64,000 bases of DNA from assembly GCA_002633005.1 (NCBI GenBank), contig NMRA01000096.1, forward strand, positions 62,001 to 126,000, given 5' to 3'. Positions 21,744-34,100 of this stretch are shown one piece after another. A program made the position numbers and the translations under genes. The first letter of the stretch is position 1; every line of letters begins with the position of its first letter. The DNA comes from Phoronis australis. Its lineage: Eukaryota > Phoronida > Phoronidae. The notes below the pieces were generated by a model. That model ran no database searches. It was not told the DNA's origin and saw nothing but the letters and a program-made list of their open reading frames with translations.

Positions 21744-22520
21744 TGCTATTGTCCTGCAAATGTCATCAATAAAATCTAAACTCCATAGTTATGTAAACAC
21801 CCTCACAAATATCACAGTCAATCACACAATTTAAAATTCTGGTCAGTAGTGTTGTTTTTGTTGAACAGGTGTACGAACCATCATACATTTTACAATAAAT
21901 ACATGATATCTTCTGATAATTATTTAATTTTTAACTTGTAAGCTGTATAAACATACTTTAGAGTATTCAGCAGAATAAAATTTAATACGCCTAAACAGTT
22001 TATACAATTTAATGTTTATTTCCGCATTATATTAAATAATTTTGGGATAGTCAGTGGAACAACTTTTTTATCTTTACAGTGGAGAGTTCTATTTCGTGTT
22101 TGCAGACAACTTTTGTCGGCTTGGGCAGTTAGGTTGAGAGTTGTCTTGAGAATGAGCTGCAGATACTGTGAACATGAAGCTGGTGTTGTTTTCTTTTACT
22201 GCAGTTTGTTGCTCCTTGTTCGTCCAATCAGCCAAGAAGGAGATATTTGTATGTTAATATTATTTTTCTCTCTCAGTCAAGCGATCAATATCCAACAACT
22301 GACTGAACATGCTGAATGTGGCAATGCCAATACGATATAATAATCATGATTATGGTGGCCTTGTTGAAGTCCATGATACTACATGTGCCACTGTTTTGCA
22401 CTATGTAGGAATCTGCGCAATCTAGGAATATTCCTACGTCACGCAGGATTGTGTAGTGATTCCAAACTTCTTCGCAGCGCAACCACATAGGAATTGTAAC
22501 TACTAGTGCGGCGACTGCAT

Positions 22521-22814
22521 AGGCAGATTCAGGGGGGGGGGGCATTAGCCCCCTTGGCTGCCGCAAGCGAAATGAAACAGCAACAGCAAGAAGCGTGAGG
22601 AAAAATAACTAGGACTGGTAGTGGGGAAGGGAGGGGCTCATGCAGAGCCCAGGTGGCGGCGCAGTTGCGCTCCCTTTTTTTTTAGTCGACATACCTACGG
22701 AACAGAAGGGGCCCCGCAACTTTTAGGGGCACCAGTACACTTATGACCGGGCTTTGCCCAATTCCCCGAAGCAGCATGTTAGCCCCCCCTTATGGTATCC
22801 TAGATCCGCCACTG
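22521..22814. mobile_element. Inverted-terminus element with G/C runs
   Basis: Left end AGGCAGATTCAGGGGGGGGG, then CATTAGCCCCC; right end AGCCCCCCCTTATGG and then TAGATCCGCCACTG, which is the inverted match. Same end type as 5518-5673 and 25407-25564. Confidence 0.65.
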
Positions 22815-23901
22815 GACTGTGAATCCATTGCTCGCCTTTACAAATTTAAAAATTTGATGCTGTAGCATGAGCATCACTGGGTCCCAAACTACGTAAGCTT
22901 GTTTAAATCCTGATTTTTCACACAGTTGAGTTACGCCATGTACTGCATTAATAGTGTAGTCTACAATAATGCTAAGTGACTAATGTGCATAAAGATTGAG
23001 CTTTGCATTAACCGAACTCAGAACTGACTAAAAAGGTCCAACATGAAGCAACTCCTATGCTAACATTTGGGGTTTTGTTATCTCAACTCCTAAGTGAGCT
23101 TACTGCAAGCCAGACTGTGACCAGATTTTAGCTCGTGCTATGAGTGGCATAGCCACACTGCTGAAGAAATCCTATTTGTGCTAATTTCTCTTATAATCTA
23201 CCCATTTCAAATATTTGAAAATGGATAATATTTACTTTCAATTTCAAAAACAGACATGTTGGTGGTTTGCCTTACGTATTGTGAGTTTTTTTACCTTGTA
23301 CACTAGTACGCTAAACACAAGGCCAAGCCCATGAATAGCGACTAGCATAGTACTTCAATCTGACAGCGTTGTCAAGCCTTTGATGTGCCAAGGAATGCTC
23401 TGGATACTCTTGGGTGTAAACAGCACGCTTTCTCATCTACTTGTTTGCAAATCCTGTTAGCATAAGATTTGCCTAATAAGCACACATTTCATGGAGTAAA
23501 CAAAATATGACAAAGTGACCAAAAACACCTTCAAAAAGGCAACATTTCCCTTCGGGGCCTCTTTCACGATGGGCACGCGCAGTGACCGTCAATGTAGATT
23601 TATGTTTCTTTAAAGTAAGACAATACAAAGGGAATAATACATTTCTGTTGGTTAAATTGAGAGATTACAAACATATGTTTTATTTTAATTTATGTTTAAA
23701 TGATTTCACATCGCACCCATAAAGACAATGTTGAGTCGATTTTCCAGCAGCCGTCATTGTCTCACTCTTCCACAGTCGATTGTGTGCCCCTTGTGGCCTC
23801 TCGACATCACCAATTTTTGTCTTGCTTCCTCGGTGGCGCCCCTGACTTACCACAACTCTGGCTAATTTTTCCCAAATAACAGAGATGACTGTGACTGATG
23901 A

Positions 23902-23953
23902 GCCCAGTCCCCGCCCACTAGTACTCCTGAGTATTAGTGGGTGGGGACTGGGC
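23902..23953. repeat. 52-bp inverted repeat (hairpin)
   Basis: Arms of 25 bases (GCCCAGTCCCCGCCCACTAG and onward) around a 2-base centre; 23 of 25 pairs match. GC-rich inside an AT-rich spacer. Confidence 0.9.
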
Positions 23954-24641
23954 TTGTGAGCGGATATTAGAAAACAAAATTATTACTTTCGACCAGCCAC
24001 TGGCTTCACATAAATCCCAAACTAAGTACTCAGTTAAACGATTCTTAAATTTGACTTTTTACGCTTTCTTTGGTTATCATGAGATCATGGAACAAACTGA
24101 GAACTTCTAGGCTATAAAAAAACTAATTTAAAAGAAGATGACGTGTAGGGTTTAGGTAGCAGAATTTTTGTTTGTTATCAAAGAAACTTTATGAAGATTT
24201 TAATGCGAGACAACTGCAACTATTCCGCAGAACATAAAAATACTCATTATTTGTAAGTATGTCTGCTTTAGAACTGATTTTTAAAATTTAACGGGCGAGT
24301 CAGACAATTCTGGTAGGCTCCATGTGACAACTGGAACCAGTTAAGAGGAGTGCACACAAAAATACATTAAACATCTTTAATTGAAGATTGTGTATAGTTC
24401 GTAAATCTGTAGGCCTATAGCATTTCTGTATAAATTCTTCTTGTTGATCACTTACCAGTAGAGGTGTATGGGAAATAACTTATTACACTTATCTTGATGT
24501 TTCGTAGCATTCACTATAGATTCTCATATGCTGATCCTGTAGTGCATCATGTTACGTCGACGCAGTCGCCTTTGATTTAGTTTCATTTTTGACATTGTTT
24601 TAGTATGCAGTAAATAAAAGAATTGAAAGAATTGTCATTAA

Positions 24642-24884
24642 ATGACTGCTAGGTGTAAATTTGGAAATCGCTACAGAAACGGTTTTCACATACCCAACAA
24701 TTTATTGTGTGCGTGTTTGTTGTTACTGTACACTTGCAGTGACGTAATACTTGCTTTGAAAGTGGTTTTGAAAAACGCATTCTTTATCACTTTGGCTTGT
24801 TTATTACCACATGTTAAAAGTGCTGCGAACGTGTTTCAAAAACTAAATCTGAATTTGCCCATTCAGGGCCAGTGGCATTGTTAG
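24642..24884 (+). CDS. Possible first coding exon of the S9-like peptidase (signal or anchor)
   Basis: An ATG frame of 80 codons lies 180 bp before the first firm exon. It starts with a basic stretch followed by a hydrophobic run (NLLCACLLLLYTCSDVILAL), which could be a signal peptide or signal anchor. Phase-0 donors exist (after AAA at about 24761 or after AAC at about 24825), but none is strong. It could equally be a chance ORF. Confidence 0.25.
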   Translation: MTARCKFGNRYRNGFHIPNNLLCACLLLLYTCSDVILALKVVLKNAFFITLACLLPHVKSAANVFQKLNLNLPIQGQWHC

Positions 24885-25065
24885 ATTTACTCATCTGCAA
24901 CTATGATTTCCATACCTATTGAGCAGTATTGTGTGTGTGTGAGTATCAACTGCCATCAGGAGATCAACTTACAGTGCATGAAAAGTGAGCAAAACTGAAG
25001 GCACTGATGTCGCGCCTGAATTGATTAAGTAAATTGTTTCTTCACCTGTTGTTATTGTCTTCCAG

Positions 25066-25182
25066 AAAGCTGCAGAGGAACTTTTGGGAAAAGAAGACGA
25101 AAGACTCTCTGGTGACAAGATAAAATGCAGTCGCCAGAAGATCACCAATAACTTTATCAGTAACCTAAGACTCACGGGTCAG
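25066..25182 (+). CDS. S9-like peptidase exon A
   Basis: 39 codons, phase 0 at both ends, TTCCAG acceptor and GTAATT donor. It reads AAEELLGKEDERLSGDKIKC and KITNNFISNLRLTGQ, and continues in frame into VDQGIACVIAKL of the next exon. It has an acceptor, so at least one more exon must lie upstream. Confidence 0.75.
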
Positions 25183-28100
25183 GTAATTGTCATGTGTTAT
25201 CAAGTGATGAATAAGTGGTAAACATGGAAAGGCGTTATTAGCTTGGAATTAATGACTTGCTAGTGGCCATACATTGCAAATTAATGTACATAGTCATTTA
25301 GTCCATCATGTTCTTAGCGGCTGCTGTAGTTGTTGTGCTTAGGTTTAGTTTGACTTTGGTAAACCATCAGAAGTTATGTGGATACTGCAAATTACTGTAA
25401 AGACTTCGGCAGATCCAGGATTTTGAGTTAGGGGGGTCAGGGCAGATTATTAGCCAGGATTTTGTCCGTCAGATATTCGCACCCTCGAACTGCCAAATAG
25501 AATCTGGACAAATTTAGAGGGGGGAGGGCATGTCCCCCTTGGGCCCTCTCTAAATCTGCCACTGCGACTGACATTAATTCTTTTTATTGTCTTAATAAAG
25601 TCTACGAAAGTGATTTACCTTTCAGAAGTGTTTTATAATTTAATGATTTGATTTAGTGATTTTTATTAATAACTGACCAGAAATGTAAACATTTTGTTAA
25701 TTTTCAGGTTGATCAAGGCATTGCCTGTGTAATTGCCAAACTCAAGTCTGACAACACCAATGGTCATCTATGGTCAACCCTCGGACACTTTTACCAATCT
25801 AAACCTAAGCAATACTATGCTTCGCTGTCAACTACTGCTTTCAAACAAGCAGTCAAATTTTCAGGCAAGCTAACAGCTATAACAGACTGGTCATTCCTTG
25901 GACCTTTTGTTATAGGAAAAATAGAGCTTGATGGTGACCCTGTGGAAGAGTTTGGTGGCATAAGGAAACTCAGTCGATTACGGTTTCAAAAAGGTCAGCG
26001 CATGTTCTCAGAGCTGCTGGTTGGGGGCCATGTCGAGTGGACGCAAATCAAGCAGGCTGGCACAGACTTTATTCAGATTTCTCCAAAAGTGCAATGGGGT
26101 GTACTAATAAATGCTCTTGGTTCCGTTGGCATTACAGAGTGGCAAGGATGGCTGGTTGGCGACTTTGTTGTGAATGATAAAGATGTGAACGCGCTTGTTC
26201 AATGCCTGGGGGTTCACACTGCATTCGTGGATGATATTCCTGTCACTGGTGATGTGTATCGCAGGAGTCAGTTCTGGTATTCTACTGGACCTCTGAGCAA
26301 GGGTGTTCACACTTTGTATATCAAAGTGAGAACTAAAGGCCAAGCAGCTGTGAAGTGTGACATCAAGCAAATGACGTCGTCTTTTGAAATCCACAACCCA
26401 TCGTTTTTGCCAGACTTGGTGAATGGATATTTGTTTTCGAATTACATAGCTTTACCTTTGTCCAATCAACACAGTAAAAAATGGTTAAGAAACATCAAGG
26501 TTGTAGTATCTAGCCAAGAAGATGGACAGCCTCTGACTATAAAAACGCTCGACAAACTCGCGATTGCTCCAGGACAAACAAGACCTGTCAACTTGAGACT
26601 ACAGGCTGCTAGTCAGAAAGTTATGGAGAAATGTGAGGACTTGAGTCTGAAATTAAAGGTCAGTACCTCAGAAGGACACAACATTTTTCCACTGTCACTC
26701 AGATGCAGAAAGGAAGGTGAATCGTTTCTGTTTACCTTCTTGGACCACGATGGCTCAGTTCAGCAAGCAGCAGCTGTGCATCCCATCTGAGGTTGCCTTG
26801 GTAACACATGTCCTACTGTGCTAACTCTGCATGGGACCACGGTACCACCACAAAATCAAGCGGACAGTTATAAGAGAATGGAGAACGGGAAGTTTGTGTT
26901 TGGTGTTGATGGCGCTTGGTTATTGGCTCCAACCAGGTGAGGATGATGTTTGGTGTGCCTTGGTGGCAATCTTTATTGATTGATTGATTGATAGATGTAG
27001 GTTTGACAAAAAAGCAAACATGTAAATGGACAAGGCCATATTCTCGTCCGGCAACAATGTCTCATTCTGTGCTTTGTTATAATGTCTGCGTTATTATCTT
27101 TAAATGTTTTTTAAAATACATTCGGGTGTGCAACATCAGATGAGTGTACTAAGTATGAGTGGAGAATTACCATACCTTTCAATGAGGACATGTCTTTACC
27201 ATCCTTTTGATGTTTGTCACCATTTCTTGTTTACTCCAATGGGATGTTTGAGGGGTCTCTTATTGTGTCGGGCTTTACTTGAAATGTTCACTTTGAAGGA
27301 CGTTGTTTGATTACTGCTTGGATTCAAGTTTCATGACAAATGTTGTGGTCATGTTTTACAGACTAATAACTTACAAATGTTAATCAGAACTTGGATTTAG
27401 AAATGTCAACACTTAGTCAAAACAACGTTCAAGGGTATGAAAGCCCACAGAACATTTTTAGTTTTTTTAATTGTCAAACTTTAAAAAGTTTTATAATTAG
27501 CAGTGATGAGGATTTTTGACTGTGTGCTGTCAACTGTTGAATGTATGATAAATTCCTGCGCAGAGAACAGGTGTGTGTAATTCTGAATTGCTTCACATAT
27601 CTGTTTGTTAGTGCATTTTACCTGCCTATGAAAGTATACCATAGAGAACAAAATTGTGACTGAAACTCACAATATTTTCCTTCAGACATGGTGCCCACAA
27701 CTGGGAAGGACCAGGATGTTTGACAGCATTGACGTCACTGTCACGTTTGAGTGAACTTACAAAGGAAGCATCTTGGATTCAATTTCAAGCAAGTGAAAGA
27801 CATGTTGTGTATGCAGGTAAAATTGAGATACTTTTCCTTTTTGTGTCCTTGTGTTATTGTTTAGAATTTAGGTATCATGACAAAAGCACCGATGTCCCCC
27901 TTGGATGGAATGGCCTTAAATGGTACACTGGTATGGTTTGTACATGGTTATATTGCTAAGAATTGTCACTTTCCATGTAGCTTCAAATAAGGGAATTTGA
28001 CCAAATGTTGTTTATGACATCTACACAGTACAAACTATGCTTGTTTTAGACTAAGATGTTCTGTCTATTTTTTCAAATTGAAATTTCACTTGTTATCCAA

Positions 28101-31100
28101 ATTGCGTAGTAAATAAATAAAGAATTTCTTTAATCTGTGACCATCTTCTGTGACCATCAGTTTCTTGTTAGTGTTGACTTCATGTCTTCCTGGCCATTGT
28201 GTTCTAGTCATTAGAAGGGAAGATAAGTGGTTTTATCATCCTTGTCTGAGTCTGCTAATACAATTACATAACCCACCATCATGCCCCTTTATGTGGTAAA
28301 TGGAATGTAATATGGTTCAGAAATGGGATAAGTGCAGCTTGCGTGTTGTTTTATAAGTCCAAGCAATGCAACCTGTGCTTCTGAAAAAGTGCTATTATAC
28401 TTCCTGTTACAATTATAGTAAAATCGTACCAGTTTTCGACAAGTAATTTTCAAGTGAATGTCCACAGTTTTTTAAGATATTGGGTGGTTGCTATGGTAAC
28501 AGAACTTAAACGTAGATAAGCAATGGGTGGTGCATATCTTTTATAGAAGAAATGAGTGAGTGAAATTTCACTTGTATGCCATATGGGGTCCTAAATTGGT
28601 GACATATTACCATTTACAAGAAATTGATTGAGATTTAGCTCTTTTGTCATGAGATGAGACATTATGATTTTGCTAATGGAACTAGATGGCTGCAGCAGTC
28701 ACTCTTCCCCCTCTTGGTGACTAATGGTGCGTAATAACTACTCCATATTTAGGTCACTCCATGGGAGGGCATGGTGCATGGCATCTAGCAACACACTATC
28801 CAGACAGAGCTTTAGCTGTTGTCTCTCTCTCTGGGTGGATAAAGAAAGAAGAGTATGGTGACAGTAATCTATTTTTTCGGTATGTTTAGTCGATTTGTAT
28901 CTGATCAGTGATGTTATTAAAGCCAACCTTGATCGGTTATGTGAATTTGCTTAGCGTTGCGTTGCTGCAGTGTGGTGTGCATATCACTCTGAGCACACGT
29001 TCAATGTCATCAATTTCTAAATGTAACGAACTATTTGGTGTTCTATGTAGACCCCTATTCAATACAAATATGTGGTTGCGGCCTTTCATTCCTCATACTG
29101 TGTTTTCATAGTGCAATTATACCAGTGTGAAAAATCTTCAGGTATCATTCGACAAGCCTATGTTTGATTAGTAAATTGTGTTTTCTTATATGGCTAAGGT
29201 ACTGGTGGAGGTATCTGGGTTGTCCAGTATATATCTGCTCAGGGAAAGCTTTAATGTAACCGAAAGAAATCAAATGTTACAGTAGTTGTAGTTCTTCCCT
29301 TAGTGATATGCCTTGAAGTAGGCAACCATGGATGGTACATCTCATTCTATTCTCATATTTACAGACATGATATCTCAACTAGTCACACTGATCCAGCTGT
29401 TAAGTCTGTCATGGAGGCTTGCATTGCTGAAAACGATGCGGATCGTCATGTTAGCAACTTGCAGGTAGTGTGGTGGTTATAGTGCTTACATTTCTGACTC
29501 CAGATCATGCTTTAGTAGAATATCACCAATGTGGTGCAATAAAAGAAGTGACGAAATTGAAATTTTCCTTTTTCAAAGGTGTCTAACATTGTCATGAATG
29601 CACATAATCTCTTAAAAAGAATTTAGAAATGATAAAGCATCAATTATTTTGTGCTGCCTGTCTTCATAAGAAAACAAAACATAAAAGTGCATTTGTCCGT
29701 CATGTTGTGTTCAAAATTGGTGAGATTTTGCCCGATGTGTTTTGATCGCATGGATCTCAATTTTATTTTGTTTGTAGTGGTTAACTATGTCTCATTTTTG
29801 TTGCTGGGCTCATCATAACTTGATATTACCATACAATTTCTCAATTTTGGACACTTAAGTAGATTTCGAGAAACTGCCAATACTGCACCCCGTGCCATGT
29901 GAAAGTAATTCTTTCTTCAAACTTAAATCTCAGTACACAATGTAAAAGTAATAGGTAGACTTTCTGGTTCTGTTTCTTTATTAAAGCTATAAGTTCTCCA
30001 CCCTTCAGGACATCCCCGTACTTATCCGCGTGGGTGCCAATGATCAGACAGTTCACCCATTCTACCAACGAAGGATGTATCGCCTACTCAAGGAACACAA
30101 CATCAGCGTTACGTACACAGAGTTGGATGGCAAAGAGCACTGGTGGTGGGACACGTGGTATGATTTGATGGCACTTGGGGGGGGGGCAAACTCCTGGTCA
30201 CCATTAGAGTTTTTTCCCATTCAATGACTTTACCAGACTATGCCGTTTCTGAACATGTGATGACGTCTGGCTCCTTTGCTGACTACTGAGCGCAATCTTT
30301 TGTCTGGTATGACATCATGCTGGCTAATAATCTACTAGGCTTCAAAGAGTTCCTGAAGCTGTAATGCATTCGGACAGAATAGATTGTCTTAACTTCGGTT
30401 GTAGTTGGGCGATTTTGGTGATTTGAAAACTTAACACTATCAGCATTTAACAGCATGGCCCAGTCAGGCTAGATACAATCTCATCAGAGATTAGAGCAAT
30501 TATCGAACAAAAGAGAGCTGGCCCTCCAACCATAAATACCACAATGGAGTTAATCAATCGTGTAAGATACTGCCTCTACCAATCAACTGGCCAGCTTGTT
30601 CATTTTGCCATCTGATTGAACAAGTTAGGGTCAACGGGAAAATTCCCTAATGCACTATTCAGGCTTTTCTCATCTGAAAATTATTATACAAAAGCAATAT
30701 AATTGTCATGCTAGGGGCGCAGTCAACCTGCTGCAGACATAAAGTCTCGACCATCGCGTTGCGTAGATATAAGATACTTATGTTGCAATTATGGCGAGAA
30801 ATTTTCACTTGCGGAATGGAAACTGAATTGTATACTGTAATTCAACATCGCAACCTCATCAACCAATCACTTCAATGGCTGCATTTTACTAGTAAGACAC
30901 TTCAATATGTTAGTAAGCTCCTAAGCACACTTGTGAGATTTTGCACGATCTTGTTTTTTCCACGGGATTCTTGCATCTACATAACGCACCCTGGAGTCTT
31001 GCTAACCCTTCTCGACCATTAAGTGATATCACACATAATAGAACGCAATTCATTTCAACTATGGCAATTGTCTCATTACATTGTCCTTTACTCACTGACT

Positions 31101-34100
31101 GAACATTGCTCACCTGAAAGTTCTGCAAATGGCAATTATGTTTCTATGACACCAGTGTATTGCATTTGTAGGAATGGTCACCCTTGATACTGGCGATGGA
31201 TAGTTAATCAGATTTATACCTAACCTGCATCCTTAAACCACCTGTTATTAATAATTATAGTAAAAAAGATCTAGTGGAACAAAACAACCGTTTGACAGTA
31301 AGCGGTGTTTTATTACTACAGTGAAATGCTTCTAAACAAATAAAGGAGAGTGTACTTCGCGTATAATTTAGTGCCATTGAAAGTAATACCAATTAATACC
31401 TTGCAAGTTTGTAAGCAAAAGATTTGATTAATTAAACAACTTGTTTTGACCATCTTTTCACTTTTAATCTAGGGAAACAAACGATGGTGGAACAGTGAAT
31501 GACAAACAGGTCAGAGATTTTGTAGCACAATACACTACCATTAGAGATGATGTCAGTTCATGTTCATCTGATGGTGAATGCATTGAGGATGTGGCAGACA
31601 GATATAAAGGACGTGTTGCATTCACACTAACACTTTACAACCCAGCTCTTGGGGAGGGGATGAGAGGAGTCTCTGTTGTGCAACAGATGTCACCATTTAG
31701 ACTTACGCATGTCGAGGTAAAGCACCAGGGCGAGATAAAGTAAACATATAGATGCTGAGGTTGGCCAGTAGTGTAATATATCAAATAAACGCAGAAAAAT
31801 CTGGAACCCCAACTGGAATCGAACCACAGGTCTCTTCTAGATTGCCGGTCTAGTAGTGCTCATACCACTGAGCTACTGAGGATCCGATATCTGTGCAATT
31901 ACTGTTTACAGCCAACTGTTATGTCATACATCCCACGAGCAGCGTTTTGCCTTTTTCTCACGGGATTTGAACAATTATGTATACAATCAGTAATTTACCA
32001 GTATGTGTTTATTAGATATAGTAAATATATAGACGCTGAGGTTGGCCAGTTGTGAAGTATATCAAATAAACACAGAAAAATCCAAATCCCGTGAGAAAAA
32101 GGTGAAACGCCGCTCATGGGATGTATGACATAACAGTTGGCTGTAAATAGTAATTGCACAGATATCGGGTCTTAAGTAGCTCAGTGGTAAGAGCACTACT
32201 AGACTGGCAATCTAGAGACCTGTGCTTCGATTCCCAGTTAAGGTTCCTGATTTTTCTGTGTTTATTTGATATATTTCACAAGGGTATGGCTATCTACCAA
32301 ATTGACATTTAATGCTACCATAACTCACATTGTTAAACAATGCTTTTGTTACCGTGTAACAGTATGCAAATATGGAACGATCCCGAGCCAGCATGACATC
32401 AGGTACTATTGTTCTCCCAAGAGCAACATGATTTGATTTGCTTTAGGTATCGATCTACATTTGTTTTGTTACATGACCACTATCAGATGCTTTTTTCCTC
32501 TGATTTTTTCATTTCTTATTACATTAGCTTGCTTTTGCCTGCCTTGATGTACTGACATGGCCATCTCGCTTTGTGATCGGGATTTATGGTTTTTACAGCG
32601 GCTGATTGGTCAACATCTGACATCCAGGCGGCGTGAATGAAAAGTGATATTCTACACTAATTTGGTCAATTTTAAGCTATATCGGAAGCTGTAGTAAAGC
32701 ATTTCAGCCAGTCACAGGGCAGAAGTACCAGCTATTGTGTAATGATTGAAATTGGTGTTGGGGGTATAGTGTCACATTTGTGCTGTTGATCCCAATTTTT
32801 ATGAGTCGTTTTATGTTGGAGTCTGTGAAGTTAATATGCTTATAATACCAGCAGAAATTTTGGTATTTGATCAAAGCAGCAGTGCACGGGAATGATTTTT
32901 TTCCCTTAGCCTGTTATGTCATAAACAATGTGTCCCTCTTTCCAGGTGGTCGTTGATGGCAATAGTGTTGTCCTGGTGACCAACAATGTGAAAGCCCTCA
33001 AACTGGGAACTGCTAATAACAGGCCAATCAAATGGATTGGGAAAAATATTACGGTAAGCATTTGTTGAAACAGCTTGTATGTATGTGATCGAATTGCATT
33101 TATCTGTTGTGTTTTTAATGACAGTTCCTTCCAGATACTTTGTTTTAACAGACTGCTTTACTGTACAAGAAACAATTTGGCAACAACGGTTGTTAAAAAA
33201 ACTCCATTAATTAAAGTGAAATTACTTGCCGTTGCTTTCAAAATACGGATGGATGAAATGGTTTTGTTTTTGAAACAATTACTTATTTTCGGTTCTGTGT
33301 GGAGGCAAGTGGTTGCATTATTTATGTTAATATGATTAAAGATGCACACCAACATTAGACTTTTCATTTTAGATTGATCACCAAATGGTAAAGACAACAA
33401 GTGTGGAAGTTAATGAGTTGGTCCTCTACAAAAACAATCATGGTATTTTTTCATAATGTTAAGCCTGTGTTTTCTTATGTATTGTGATGGTAATACTCAA
33501 ATTTAGACTTTTATAATTTATTTGTTGTTAACTAATTTACATAATTAGACTGGTTTCACAATGTTGCAAATAGCTTAAATGATCAGAGTTCCATGGTGTT
33601 GAATTCCTTTTGGATTTTCCTCTGACAGTTGATATTGAATAATCGTTTGGCATTGCGCACCCATTGCTGGTTAGTTTGAGAGCATGAATGACGCACCTGG
33701 GCCCAGTTGCATAAAAGTTATAAGCTGTATAACAACATTGCCGTCGCATTACCACGCCCCATGTAATCATTGTTGAATAATGCACCTGACGTCATGCAAC
33801 AATCAAATTTATCCAGCGGATAACTTTGAAGTTTTATGCAACCCAGCCCTGACATTCTTTGATTTGTTACATGACAACACTAAAAAGCCATAAGCTATTG
33901 TCAGGCTGTGCTCTACTTAATTGGACAAAGTAATGAGTGTTTGTTGGCATGAATATTGTGTTCAGTTTTATGAGGACGAGTAAACAGATTACATTAAATT
34001 TGATAGAGGATGGTCCCAGAATGCACAGCGGCTCTTGAATCTTGCGGTGTTTTCCCACAATGCTGCAGCAACCTTTGAATAGATCTCGTGTCATTTGCTA

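Larger units (their letters stand above)
21744..24641. other. Divergent intergenic region, EIF2AK4 / S9-like peptidase
   Basis: Between the two head-to-head genes. It holds a G-run inverted-terminus element (22521-22814) and a perfect-looking hairpin (23902-23953). No further coding sequence is supported. Promoters of both genes, and a 5' exon of each, should lie here, but no core-promoter motif stands out. Confidence 0.5.

Noticed and set aside
26104-26394. 96-codon minus-strand ORF
   Set aside because: Shadow of peptidase exon B.
31802-31884. Functional tRNA-Ala (GGC) gene
   Set aside because: Acceptor and T stems have mismatches, it is paired with an inverted copy in a repeat, and GGC-anticodon alanine tRNA is generally absent or rare in animals.
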